The position numbers and the translations under genes were made by a program. The notes under the pieces were generated by a model. The model was not told the origin of the DNA and made no database searches. It saw only the letters and a program-made list of their open reading frames with translations. A stretch of 64,000 bases of DNA from RUG14121 sp964533935. Its GTDB lineage: Bacteria; Bacillota_I; Bacilli_A; RF39; UBA660. Position 1 is the first letter of the stretch; every line of letters begins with the position of its first letter. This document shows positions 7,359 through 15,367 of this stretch, in pieces. Location of the stretch: assembly GCA_964533935.1 (NCBI GenBank), contig CAZHOG010000005.1:25373-89372 (forward strand), given 5' to 3'.

Positions 7359-7471
7359 GAAAAAGCGATTAACCAGAGACAGCATGGGAAGTAATTCTTA
7401 ATAATCATGCCGAGGGAAATCTTAATTCATACTTTTTATGATTTAAGCTTTTCATACGGGAAAGCTTTTTT
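7359..7471 (+). promoter_or_regulatory. L10 leader RNA with terminal attenuator
   Basis: The region has the features of the ribosomal protein L10 leader: an ACCAGAGACAGC segment, a GCATGGGAAG stem that closes with CATGC, and a terminal hairpin. AAGCTTTTC (7445-7453) pairs with GGAAAGCTT (7459-7467, one wobble) and is followed by T residues, forming an intrinsic terminator just before the rplJ ribosome binding site. Excess L10(L12)4 is expected to bind the leader and favour termination. Confidence 0.75.
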
Positions 7472-7492
7472 AGTAAAATAAGGAGGAATTAT

Positions 7493-7984
7493 ATGGCAAG
7501 TACAAAAATTCTTAATGCAAAAAAAGAAGTCGTTGCACAAATCACTGATAAGATTAAAAATAGCGAATCAGTTATTGTTTTCCAATATCAAGGATTAACT
7601 GTTGACGAATTAAGCGAATTAAGAAAAAGCCTAAGAGAAGTTAATGCTGAAGTTAAAGTTTATAAGAATACTTTATTAATGAGATCTTTAGACGATTTAA
7701 ATATCAGTTTAGATGGATTCTTAGAAGGACCAAACGCTATACTTTTTGGTAAAAATTTATTAGAACCAATTAAGGTTATTGCTGATTTTGCAAAAAAACA
7801 CGATAAACTAAGTATTAGAGTTGGAATTATTAGTGGCGAAACAGCTGATTTAGCTACTATAAATGAATATGCAAATATTCCATCATTCGAAGGATTGTTA
7901 ACAATGCTTGCTGGTGGTATGATTCAACATGTTCGTGACTTATCTATAGGATTAAACCTATACGCAGAAGGCCTAGAAAAATAA
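7493..7984 (+). CDS. rplJ: 50S ribosomal protein L10
   Basis: The 163-residue product is the stalk base protein that binds 23S rRNA and carries L7/L12 dimers through its C-terminal helix. The N-terminal pattern KKEVVAQITDKIKNSESVIV and the YKNTLLMRSL motif are typical. ATG 7493 follows AGGAGG. It sits behind a leader with an attenuator and is followed at 19 bases by rplL. Confidence 0.97.
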   Translation: MASTKILNAKKEVVAQITDKIKNSESVIVFQYQGLTVDELSELRKSLREVNAEVKVYKNTLLMRSLDDLNISLDGFLEGPNAILFGKNLLEPIKVIADFAKKHDKLSIRVGIISGETADLATINEYANIPSFEGLLTMLAGGMIQHVRDLSIGLNLYAEGLEK

Positions 7985-8003
7985 GAAAGAGGAGGAATTT
8001 TAA

Positions 8004-8369
8004 ATGGCAAAATTTACAAAAGATGAATTCATTAATGGATTAAAAGAAATGACTATTCTTGAAGTTAAAGAATTAGTTGATGCAATGAAAGAAGAATTTG
8101 GAGTTGATCCAAGTGCTGTAGCTGTAGCTGCTGCTGCTCCTGCAGAAGCTGCTGAAGAAAATGCTGCTAAAACAGTAGTATTAAAATCAGCTGGTGGAAA
8201 TAAAATTGCAGTTATTAAGATTTTAAAAGAAATTACTGGCTTAGGATTAGTTGACGCTAAAGCATTAGCTGACAACGGTGGAAATGTTAAAGAAAACGTT
8301 CCTGCTGATGAAGCAAACGCTATTAAAGCTCAATTAGAAGAAGCTGGAGCAGAAATCGAATTAGCTTAA
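8004..8369 (+). CDS. rplL: 50S ribosomal protein L7/L12
   Basis: The 121-residue product has an N-terminal dimerisation domain (about 1-35), an Ala/Glu hinge (AVAAAAPAEAAEENAA) and the factor-binding C-terminal domain with VIKILKEITGLGLVDAKALAD. All parts are intact. ATG 8004 follows GAGGAGG. No strong terminator follows; the tRNA-Asn transcript has its own promoter. Confidence 0.97.
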   Translation: MAKFTKDEFINGLKEMTILEVKELVDAMKEEFGVDPSAVAVAAAAPAEAAEENAAKTVVLKSAGGNKIAVIKILKEITGLGLVDAKALADNGGNVKENVPADEANAIKAQLEEAGAEIELA

Positions 8370-8404
8370 TTTTATAAAAAAATTAGTAAATTGTGTAATA
8401 ACTA

Positions 8405-8434
8405 TTGACAAAAATTAATAAGTTATTATATAAT
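8405..8434 (+). promoter_or_regulatory. tRNA-Asn promoter
   Basis: TTGACA (8405-8410) and TATAAT (8429-8434), both perfect consensus hexamers, are 18 bases apart. The tRNA begins 12 bases after the -10. Confidence 0.85.
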
Positions 8435-8445
8435 TTACTAGCAAT

Positions 8446-8521
8446 GCCCGATTAGCTCAGTTGGTAGAGCGCACGGCTGTTAACCGTTAGGTCGTAGGTC
8501 CGAGTCCTACATCGGGCGCCA
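8446..8521 (+). tRNA. tRNA-Asn (GTT)
   Basis: A cloverleaf can be drawn: acceptor GCCCGAT/ATCGGGC, D stem GCTC/GAGC, anticodon loop CTGTTAA with GTT at 8479-8481, T stem GTAGG/CCTAC, discriminator G and encoded CCA. Two departures stand out. The T loop reads TCCGAGT rather than TTCGAGT, so position 55 is C and cannot become the usual pseudouridine, and the first anticodon-stem pair (27-43) is a C-T mismatch. Confidence 0.9.
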
Positions 8522-8530
8522 TGAGAATTT

Positions 8531-8557
8531 AAACACTAGTTATGCTAGTGTTTTTTT
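8531..8557 (+). terminator. terminator of the tRNA-Asn transcript
   Basis: AAACACTAG and CTAGTGTTT form a perfect 9-bp stem with a TTATG loop, followed by T residues. Confidence 0.85.
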
Positions 8558-8588
8558 CATGCTTTTTCTAACATATATCACTAACTTA

Positions 8589-8597
8589 TGATATAAT
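8589..8597 (+). promoter_or_regulatory. extended -10 promoter of rplI operon
   Basis: TGA-TATAAT lies 38 bases before the rplI start and after the tRNA terminator. It probably drives the run from rplI to ung. Confidence 0.55.
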
Positions 8598-8634
8598 ATT
8601 ATCTAGATATCATTTTTTTAAGGAGTGATAAAAA

Positions 8635-9075
8635 GTGAAAGTAATTTTATTAAAAGATGTTAAAGGTCAAGGCAAAAAAGACCAAATAATAAATGTATCT
8701 GATGGTTATGCAAATAATTTTTTAATTAAGAATAATTTAGCAGTGGCAGAGACAAAAAGAAGTAAGGAAGTTTTAGATATTCAACTTGCAAAAAGACAAG
8801 CAGAAGAAGATAAAAGAGTAAGCGAATATCAAGAAATTGCTGATAAGTTAAATAATAAAACAATTAATTTTCAAGTTAAAACTGGTGCACAGGATAAAGT
8901 TTTTGGAAACATATCAACAAAACAAATAAGTGAACAATTAAAAAAACTTGGATATACTATTGATAAAAAATGTATTCATCCCCTTTATGCTATAGATTCA
9001 TTAGGAACACATAAAGTTGAAATTGAATTACATAAAAAAGTCAAATTTAATATTAATGTAACATTAAAAAAGTAG
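8635..9075 (+). CDS. rplI: 50S ribosomal protein L9
   Basis: The 146-residue product starts MKVILLKDVKGQGKKDQI with VSDGYANNFLI, the L9 signature, followed by the long connecting helix and a C-terminal domain. It starts at GTG 8635 after AAGGAG. rplI directly before dnaB is the common Firmicutes order. No rpsF, ssb or rpsR is nearby. Confidence 0.96.
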   Translation: MKVILLKDVKGQGKKDQIINVSDGYANNFLIKNNLAVAETKRSKEVLDIQLAKRQAEEDKRVSEYQEIADKLNNKTINFQVKTGAQDKVFGNISTKQISEQLKKLGYTIDKKCIHPLYAIDSLGTHKVEIELHKKVKFNINVTLKK

Positions 9076-9084
9076 GTGAATAGT

Positions 9085-10431
9085 ATGGCTAATAGAAAAA
9101 TGCCACAAAATATTGATGCTGAAATGTCAGTTTTGGGAGTAGCTTTTTTAGATAAATATGCTCTTGAAAAAATAGTTGAAGAAGTAGATTCTTCTATGTT
9201 TTATAGTGAACAAAATAAAAAATTATTTGAAGCATTACATGAATTATATAAGAATCGTATTGCTATTGATATTACTACTGTAAAAAATGAACTTGATAAA
9301 CAAAAAAACTTAAATTCTGTTGGTGGAGTTGAATATATTTCAGAAGTAATAGATTCTGTAGCTACTGCAGCCAATTTAGATTATTATATAAAAATAATTA
9401 AAGAAAAAGCATTAAGAAGAAAATTAATAGAAACTGCAACAGACATAATATCTGATACATATGAAGAAGAAGGTAATGTTGCAAATTTATTAGATAATGC
9501 TGAAAAGAATATATTAAATGTTATTAAAGCTCGTCAAACAAGTGAGTTTAGACCTATTGGAGATGTTTTGAGAACTGCTCAAGAGCAATTAGAAGAAATG
9601 TCTAAAAATAAATCTGCTATTACAGGATTACCTACTGGGTTTTATGATTTAGATAAATCCACAGCAGGTTTCCATGAAGGCGAATTAATAATTATAGCTG
9701 CTCGTCCTGGTATGGGAAAAACTGCCTTTGCATTAAATGTGGCAACTAATGCAGCAATGCAAACTGATAAAGCCATAGCTGTATTCAACTTAGAAATGTC
9801 AGCTGAACAATTGGTTAATAGAATGATTTCCGCTGTTGGTCAAATCGAAGGTGAAAAATTAAAAACTGGTATTTTAGGAAACAATGACTGGAAAAAATAT
9901 AATGAAGCTATTAGTCAACTTGCAGATACAAATATTTATATTGAAGATAATGCAGGTATTACAGCTCCAGAAATTAAAGCGAAATGTAGAAGACTAGCAA
10001 ATAGTGAAAAAGGCCTAGGTTTAGTTGTAATCGATTACTTGCAGTTAGTTACTACAGGTGGTAGAACAGAGTCAAGACAGGTTGAAGTATCTGACATATC
10101 AAGATCTTTTAAAACTTTAGCAATGGAATTAAAAGTACCAGTAATTGCTTTAGCACAGTTATCACGTAATGCAGAACGTAGTGAAACAAAACAACCAAGA
10201 CTTGCAGATTTACGTGAGTCAGGTTCTATAGAACAAGATGCTGATATTGTATTGTTTATTAACCGTGCAGATTATTATGAAGCAAAAACTGATAATAAAG
10301 TTAATATTGTTCCTGCAGAACTAATCATTGCTAAACATCGTAAAGGTTCAACTGGATTAATTAATTTATTATTTGAATTAGATAAGAGCTGCTTTAAAAA
10401 TTATTTAAAAGTAGATAATAATATGGAATAA
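9085..10431 (+). CDS. dnaB: replicative DNA helicase DnaB
   Basis: This 448-residue hexameric helicase of the replication fork (named DnaC in Bacillus) has an N-terminal domain (about 1-110), a linker and a RecA-like ATPase domain. Walker A is ARPGMGKTAFAL (about 207-218), Walker B is LVVIDYLQLV, and the arginine-finger region RESGSIEQDADIVLF is present. No intein interrupts it. ATG 9085 is preferred over in-frame GTG 9076, which is itself part of the AGGTGA ribosome binding site. Confidence 0.97.
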   Translation: MANRKMPQNIDAEMSVLGVAFLDKYALEKIVEEVDSSMFYSEQNKKLFEALHELYKNRIAIDITTVKNELDKQKNLNSVGGVEYISEVIDSVATAANLDYYIKIIKEKALRRKLIETATDIISDTYEEEGNVANLLDNAEKNILNVIKARQTSEFRPIGDVLRTAQEQLEEMSKNKSAITGLPTGFYDLDKSTAGFHEGELIIIAARPGMGKTAFALNVATNAAMQTDKAIAVFNLEMSAEQLVNRMISAVGQIEGEKLKTGILGNNDWKKYNEAISQLADTNIYIEDNAGITAPEIKAKCRRLANSEKGLGLVVIDYLQLVTTGGRTESRQVEVSDISRSFKTLAMELKVPVIALAQLSRNAERSETKQPRLADLRESGSIEQDADIVLFINRADYYEAKTDNKVNIVPAELIIAKHRKGSTGLINLLFELDKSCFKNYLKVDNNME

Positions 10432-10442
10432 AAGGTGATAAG

Positions 10443-11915
10443 GTGAAAAAAAAGGATAAAATAATAACATGTATTTTTAGCATTATTATTTTAATATTTT
10501 TAGTATTATTTTGCTCATCAGGAAGAGATTATAATTCTCCAAAAACAGTTTATCAAGTTTATTTAAATGGTGCTAAAATGGGAATTATAGCTGATTCTAA
10601 TGAATTATATAACTTAATAAACGAAGAACAAAAAGATATAAAAGAAAAATATAATGTTAATAATGTATATCCTCCTTTAGGATTTGAAATAGTAAAATAT
10701 ATTACATATGATGATAATATAGTCGATGCTAATAAAATTTATGAAAAGATTAAAGATCAAGATGATTTTACAATTCAAGGATATCAAGTTACAATATCTA
10801 GCTCAGAAGATGATAAAGAAGACATTATAATTAATGTACTTGATGAAAACATATTTAAACAAGCTTTAAAGAATGTTGTTACAGCATTTGTAAGTGAAGA
10901 TGAATTTAATAATTATATTAATAACTCGCAAGCTGAAATTGTTGAAACTGGAGAAATAATAGAGCACATGTATTTCAAAGAAAATATTTCTATTAAAAAA
11001 ACATTTATAAGTGCTAATGATAAAATTTATACTGACGAAAATGAATTATCACAATATTTATTATTTGGTAAAAATGCAGAAAAAAAGAATTACTCAGTTC
11101 AAGAAGGAGATACTATAGCAAGTATTTCTGAGAAGAATGAGTTGAATACACAAGAGTTTTTAGTTGCTAATCCAAAATTTAGAACCGAAAATAGTTTATT
11201 AGCTATTGGCGAAAATGTTAATATTAATTTGATTAATCCACAATTAACTTTAGTTGAAGAGTTACACGTTGTTCAAGATGTTGAAGCAGTATTAAATAAA
11301 GAAACTCAATATGATAATTCAAAACCTAGTACATATTCTCAAGTCACACAAGCGGGCGTTACTGGTATTACAAGATTCACCCAAAAAGTTCAAGTAGTAA
11401 ATGGTGAACAAAACCAAGGTGTTGAAGTAGTAAGCCGTGAAACAATTAGAGACGCTGTTACAGAAATCACAGTTAAAGGTAAAAAACAAAGTTCTTATAT
11501 TAGCGGAAGCTTTGTTGATACTGGTGGAGACTGGGCATGGCCAACTAATTCACCATACTTGATTACTTCAGAGTTTGCGTATCGTTGGGGAAAAATGCAC
11601 TATGGAATTGATATATCTGGAACGGGATATGGATCACCAATTTATGCAGCCAAAGATGGAATAGTTGTTACTTGTTCAACTCATTATTCATTAGGTAAAT
11701 ATATAGTTGTTCAACATGAAAATAATTATTATACTATGTATGCCCATTTATCTGCTCAAAAAGTAAGAGAAGGTCAAACAGTTTCTCGTGGTCAAACAAT
11801 TGGATCAATGGGATCTTCTGGATTCTCAACAGGAACACATTTACATTTTAGTGCATCAGTTGGAATGCCATATGAAGGTGGAACATTCTTTAATCCATGG
11901 AAGTTGTATAGATAA
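10443..11915 (+). CDS. membrane-anchored M23 peptidase with LysM and G5 domains
   Basis: The 490-residue product has an N-terminal membrane anchor (about 7-24), a long unassigned region, a LysM domain (about 216-262: YSVQEGDTIASISEKNELN), a G5-like domain (about 270-350, ending VKGKKQ) and a C-terminal M23 domain. Its zinc ligands appear as H and D in HYGIDISG and the pair in THLHF, so the endopeptidase looks active. M23/G5/LysM proteins cut peptidoglycan cross-links. GTG 10443 follows AAAGGTGAT and is 11 bases behind dnaB, ahead of walJ. Confidence 0.88.
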   Translation: MKKKDKIITCIFSIIILIFLVLFCSSGRDYNSPKTVYQVYLNGAKMGIIADSNELYNLINEEQKDIKEKYNVNNVYPPLGFEIVKYITYDDNIVDANKIYEKIKDQDDFTIQGYQVTISSSEDDKEDIIINVLDENIFKQALKNVVTAFVSEDEFNNYINNSQAEIVETGEIIEHMYFKENISIKKTFISANDKIYTDENELSQYLLFGKNAEKKNYSVQEGDTIASISEKNELNTQEFLVANPKFRTENSLLAIGENVNINLINPQLTLVEELHVVQDVEAVLNKETQYDNSKPSTYSQVTQAGVTGITRFTQKVQVVNGEQNQGVEVVSRETIRDAVTEITVKGKKQSSYISGSFVDTGGDWAWPTNSPYLITSEFAYRWGKMHYGIDISGTGYGSPIYAAKDGIVVTCSTHYSLGKYIVVQHENNYYTMYAHLSAQKVREGQTVSRGQTIGSMGSSGFSTGTHLHFSASVGMPYEGGTFFNPWKLYR

Positions 11916-12679
11916 TGAAAGTATGTGTTTTATCAAGTGGTTCAAAAGGTAATGCCACATACATAGAAACTGATAAATATAAACTTTTAGTAGATGCAGG
12001 AAGAAATGCTAAATATTTAGCAGAGTGTCTTGAAAAAATAAATGTTAATCCGCATGATATTGATTATTTAATAATTAGTCATACTCATAAAGATCATATT
12101 TCAGCACTTCCTGTTTTTGCTAAAAAATATAAACCAGTTTTATTATTAAGTCAAAAATTATTTGAAGATATCGAAGAAATAAAAGATTATAACGATATCA
12201 TAATTTATGAAGATGAAGTAATATTAGATGGTTTAAAGATTTCTTGCATAAAAGCTTCTCACGATGCTGTTGATGCAAGAAATTTTATATTTGAAAGTGA
12301 AGGAAAAAAAGTTGTATATCTAACAGACACTGGATATATTAATCAAAAATATTTTAAAAAATTGAATAATTGTAATATATATTTATTTGAAAGTAATCAT
12401 GACATAGAAATGCTTATGAATGGACCATATCCTAAATTTTTAAAACAAAGAGTTGTTGGTAGCGTTGGCCATTTATCGAATAAAGATTCTAGTTTTTACT
12501 TAAGTAAATTAGTAGGACCAAATACTCAAAAGATTTTATTAATGCACTTAAGTGAAAAAAATAATACAGAAGAAAAAGCATTAAAAATGATTAATGATAC
12601 TTTTAAAGAATATAATATTCCATTTAATAATATTGAATGTGCTAAACAAGATGAAATAAGTGAAGTGATTAATTTATGA
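11915..12679 (+). CDS. walJ: MBL-fold exonuclease-like protein WalJ (YycJ)
   Basis: The 254-residue metallo-beta-lactamase-fold protein opens with MKVCVLSSGSKGNATYIE and has the metal motif SHTHKDHISAL, both typical of WalJ/YycJ, which in Firmicutes is linked to the walRK locus and to cell-division/DNA-repair phenotypes. ATG overlaps the previous stop by one base (TAATG), with only a weak binding site, so it is translationally coupled. The walJ-rlmH order is conserved although walRK and htrA are not here. Confidence 0.88.
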   Translation: MKVCVLSSGSKGNATYIETDKYKLLVDAGRNAKYLAECLEKINVNPHDIDYLIISHTHKDHISALPVFAKKYKPVLLLSQKLFEDIEEIKDYNDIIIYEDEVILDGLKISCIKASHDAVDARNFIFESEGKKVVYLTDTGYINQKYFKKLNNCNIYLFESNHDIEMLMNGPYPKFLKQRVVGSVGHLSNKDSSFYLSKLVGPNTQKILLMHLSEKNNTEEKALKMINDTFKEYNIPFNNIECAKQDEISEVINL

Positions 12680-13113
12680 TAAAGATTATATGCTCTGGAA
12701 AATTAAAAGAACAATATTTGAAAGATATGATAAATGATTATACAAAAAGAATTTCAAAATATCATAAAATTGAAGTTGTAGAATTAAAAGATGAAAATTC
12801 TTTAGATAAAGAAAGAGATAATATATTAAAAAATATTAATAAAACTGATTATGTTGCTATATTAGATCTTAAGGGTGAAATGTTAACAAGTGAAGAATTT
12901 GCAGGTTTTATTGATAAAACTTTCTTAGTATCGGGTACTATTGATTTTATTATTGGAAGTTCTTTAGGGATTCATGAAGATATAAAAAAATTAGCCAATA
13001 AAAGTATAAAATTTTCTAATATGACATTTCCTCATGGATTATTTAGAGGAATATTATTAGAACAAATATATCGAGGATTTAAAATTAATAATAATGAAAC
13101 ATATCATAAATAG
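12676..13113 (+). CDS. rlmH: 23S rRNA pseudouridine1915-N3 methyltransferase RlmH
   Basis: The 145-residue SPOUT methyltransferase modifies pseudouridine 1915 in helix 69. The N-terminus MIKIICSGKLKEQY, the SAM-knot IIGSSLGIHEDI and the C-terminal FPHGLFRGILLEQIYRGFKI...YHK match. It is slightly shorter than the usual 155-160 residues because of short insertions, not a broken end. Its ATG overlaps the walJ stop by four bases (ATGA). Confidence 0.94.
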   Translation: MIKIICSGKLKEQYLKDMINDYTKRISKYHKIEVVELKDENSLDKERDNILKNINKTDYVAILDLKGEMLTSEEFAGFIDKTFLVSGTIDFIIGSSLGIHEDIKKLANKSIKFSNMTFPHGLFRGILLEQIYRGFKINNNETYHK

Positions 13114-13124
13114 GATGTGAGAAT

Positions 13125-13778
13125 ATGATTGGAAATGATTGGAATTTAGTATTAAAAGATATTATGGAAACAGATTCATTTCATAATTTAATTAATAAAG
13201 TATACAAAGAATATGAGAATAAAATTATATATCCAGAAAAAAATCAAATATTTAATGCCTTGAAATTTACATCATATAAAAATACAAAAGTTGTTATTGT
13301 CGGACAAGACCCTTATCATGGTGAAAATGAAGCTCATGGTTTATCATTTTCAGTTCAAAAAGGAGTAAAAGTTCCACCATCATTAAAAAATATATACAAA
13401 GAATTAAATGATGATTTAAATGTTCCAATAAAAAATGATGGTGATTTAACATCTTGGGCAAATGAGGGAGTACTTTTATTAAATTCAGTATTAACTGTTG
13501 AAAAAGATTCTCCAGCATCTCATAAAAAAATAGGCTGGGAATTATTTACTGATTATATAATAAAAAAATTAGATGAAAAAGAAGAACCTATAGTATTTAT
13601 TCTTTGGGGAAATTTTGCAAAAGCAAAACAAGAACTTATAACTAATCCTAAACATTTGGTTATATCTTCACCTCATCCATCTCCTTTTTCAGCAAGAAAT
13701 GGATTCTTTGGAAGTAAACCATTTTCTAAAACAAATGGATTTTTAAAAAAGAATGGGCAAGCTCCTATAAACTGGTAA
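13125..13778 (+). CDS. ung: uracil-DNA glycosylase
   Basis: This 217-residue family-1 UDG removes uracil from DNA. The water-activating loop is VVIVGQDPYHG (Asp in DPY), and the leucine-intercalation loop SSPHPSPFSARNGFFGSKPF carries the catalytic His. It is full length. ATG 13125 lies 12 bases after rlmH, and a terminator follows. Confidence 0.96.
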   Translation: MIGNDWNLVLKDIMETDSFHNLINKVYKEYENKIIYPEKNQIFNALKFTSYKNTKVVIVGQDPYHGENEAHGLSFSVQKGVKVPPSLKNIYKELNDDLNVPIKNDGDLTSWANEGVLLLNSVLTVEKDSPASHKKIGWELFTDYIIKKLDEKEEPIVFILWGNFAKAKQELITNPKHLVISSPHPSPFSARNGFFGSKPFSKTNGFLKKNGQAPINW

Positions 13779-13797
13779 TTTACTACCAGTTTTTTTA
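13770..13797 (+). terminator. terminator of the rplI-ung run
   Basis: AACTGGTA (13770-13777) and TACCAGTT (13784-13791) form an 8-bp stem with a 6-base loop and a T run. Confidence 0.85.
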
Positions 13798-13824
13798 TAT
13801 AAAAAAAGACATATTTAAATATGC

Positions 13825-14358
13825 CTAAAGTTTTATATCATCATCAATTTTTTTGACACTATATAATTGAGATATTTTATATTTATTTATTTTAGCAACA
13901 ATATTTGATGGAAATTTTCTTATCATACCATTTAATTCAGTAGTATTCTTATTAAAATAGTTTTTAGAAGCAGTTAATTTTTCATCTGTTTCTTTAATTT
14001 CCTTTAAGATATCTTTCATATCTTTGTTGTCTTCTAATACTTTATTGTCATTATATAAAGTTTTAATTAAATTAATACCTTCAGTTAATTTCTTATCTTT
14101 GTCAAAATTATTAATATTTTTATTTTTTAAATTAACATATTCTTTTAAATAATCCTTATTATCATCAATATTAGATTTAATGATTTCACTAGCTTTATTT
14201 ATTAAATCATATCTATCACTAAAAGATTCATTAATTTTATTTGTAGATTGTTCTATTTTATTATTTAAATATTGCATTTGAGTATAATAAATTACATATA
14301 CTATACCAACTATTCCACATATAATTATTAATACTAAAAGTGTAATTATTAATTCCAT
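13825..14358 (-). CDS. LemA-family membrane protein
   Basis: The 177-residue product has an N-terminal membrane segment (about 4-27) and then a helical domain ending in the LemA motif (YFNKNTTELNGMIRKFPSNIVA, with the conserved N and FP). LemA proteins are small membrane-bound helical proteins of unclear function. The minus-strand ATG follows AAGGAGTGAT. It is transcribed divergently from the MBL gene through back-to-back promoters. Confidence 0.8.
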   Translation of the reverse strand: MELIITLLVLIIICGIVGIVYVIYYTQMQYLNNKIEQSTNKINESFSDRYDLINKASEIIKSNIDDNKDYLKEYVNLKNKNINNFDKDKKLTEGINLIKTLYNDNKVLEDNKDMKDILKEIKETDEKLTASKNYFNKNTTELNGMIRKFPSNIVAKINKYKISQLYSVKKIDDDIKL

Positions 14359-14380
14359 TTTATCACTCCTTATTTTTAAT

Positions 14381-14415
14381 AATTATACCATTAAATAATA
14401 TAAATTGGTATAATT
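14381..14415. promoter_or_regulatory. mirror-image divergent extended -10 promoters
   Basis: AATTATACCA (14381-14390) and TGGTATAATT (14406-14415) form a perfect 10-bp inverted repeat with 15 bases between. Each arm reads TGG-TATAAT on the outgoing strand, so the left arm serves the lemA-like gene and the right arm the MBL gene. The two cannot both use separate -35 elements in this spacing. Confidence 0.65.
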
Positions 14416-14430
14416 AAAATGGTGATGAAA

Positions 14431-14931
14431 ATGAATTATTCTTTAAAAAAAGTTGTTGTTGGTTATTTAGAAGAAAATTGCTATATACTAAATTATAATA
14501 ATAAAACGTATCTTATAGATCCAGGAGATGAACCTAAAAAAATAAAAAAAGAATTAAAAAATGTAAATGAGTTAGAAATATTAATTACTCATCATCATTA
14601 TGATCATGTTGGAGCATTAGATTATTTTGAAAAAGAATACAATACAAAACATAATAATTTTAATAATCCTAATTTTGAAATAATTAAGAATCCAGGACAT
14701 TCAAAAGATTCTATATCTTTTTATTTTAAAGATTTAAATATTATGTTTTGTGGAGATTTTATTTTTAAAAATAATATTGGTAGAACTGATTTTATAGATG
14801 GATCAATGCATGAAATGAGAGAAAGTTTAAAAAATATTTCAAATTATGCTGATGATATAATTTTATATCCAGGCCATGATGATTCTACAATATTAGGTGA
14901 TGAAAAAAAACATTTTAAAATTTACTTTTAA
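14431..14931 (+). CDS. MBL-fold metallohydrolase (glyoxalase II-like)
   Basis: This 166-residue protein has the metal motif THHHYDHVGAL plus later ligands NPGHSKDS, CGDFIF and the final YPGHDD. It resembles the short YqgX/GloB-like hydrolases of Firmicutes that are often called hydroxyacylglutathione hydrolases without proof. ATG 14431 follows GGTGAT; the ATG at 14419 lies before the binding site. The predicted mRNA start (about 14421) leaves almost no leader. The 3' end overlaps the convergent gerQ-like gene by 4 bases. Confidence 0.85.
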   Translation: MNYSLKKVVVGYLEENCYILNYNNKTYLIDPGDEPKKIKKELKNVNELEILITHHHYDHVGALDYFEKEYNTKHNNFNNPNFEIIKNPGHSKDSISFYFKDLNIMFCGDFIFKNNIGRTDFIDGSMHEMRESLKNISNYADDIILYPGHDDSTILGDEKKHFKIYF

Positions 14932-14941
14932 AATGTTTTTT
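14905..14941. terminator. bidirectional terminator
   Basis: AAAAAACATTTTAAAA and TTTTAAAATGTTTTTT pair over 16 bp around TTTAC. A and T runs on both sides let it serve the two convergent genes whose 3' ends it overlaps. Confidence 0.75.
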
Positions 14942-15287
14942 CAGAATATACATGACTATAATTTATTCTTTCTTCAAACTCTACATAGTTTAGATAAATC
15001 ATTCTTATTAAATACCAATATCCTGTTTTAGGATCCATAATAATTAAATGATCTCTTCCTGCTTCTTCAATAATTCCGTCATAAACTTTATCTTGCCATT
15101 CTTTAGAATCAGGATATGATACATAAGCTTTAACTTTTTTGCCTTTGTTTAACCTTAAAATATTTTCAATATAACTTTGTTCCATTGGCATTGATTCATA
15201 AAAATTAGTATTTCCTGGTGGAGTAGTATTTGTATTATCATTTGTTGCTGTTGGGAATGTAGGATTTTGAAAATAACTGCCGTTCAT
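14928..15287 (-). CDS. gerQ: spore coat / germination protein GerQ
   Basis: The 119-residue product has a low-complexity N/T/P-rich start followed by the GerQ core: MEQSYIENILRLNKGKKVKA, DGIIEEAGRDHLIIMDPKTG and YLIRMIYLNYVEFEERI. In Bacillus, GerQ is a coat protein cross-linked by Tgl and needed for CwlJ localisation. It is the clearest sporulation marker in the window. No cwlJ or tgl lies beside it. The minus-strand ATG follows GAGGTGAT. Confidence 0.88.
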   Translation of the reverse strand: MNGSYFQNPTFPTATNDNTNTTPPGNTNFYESMPMEQSYIENILRLNKGKKVKAYVSYPDSKEWQDKVYDGIIEEAGRDHLIIMDPKTGYWYLIRMIYLNYVEFEERINYSHVYSEKTF

Positions 15288-15367
15288 AAAATATCACCTC
15301 ATTTGTATATATTCCTTCAATTGAAAAAATATGCATAATATTATATACTATAATAGTAGGTGACAAT

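Noticed and set aside
8366..8388. Terminator after rplL
   Set aside because: An AT-only inverted repeat is present but no T run follows; stability would be poor.
15301..15345. Sigma-E-type promoter for gerQ on the minus strand
   Set aside because: A GCATATT matches a -35, but no acceptable -10 lies at the right spacing, so the call is not supportable.
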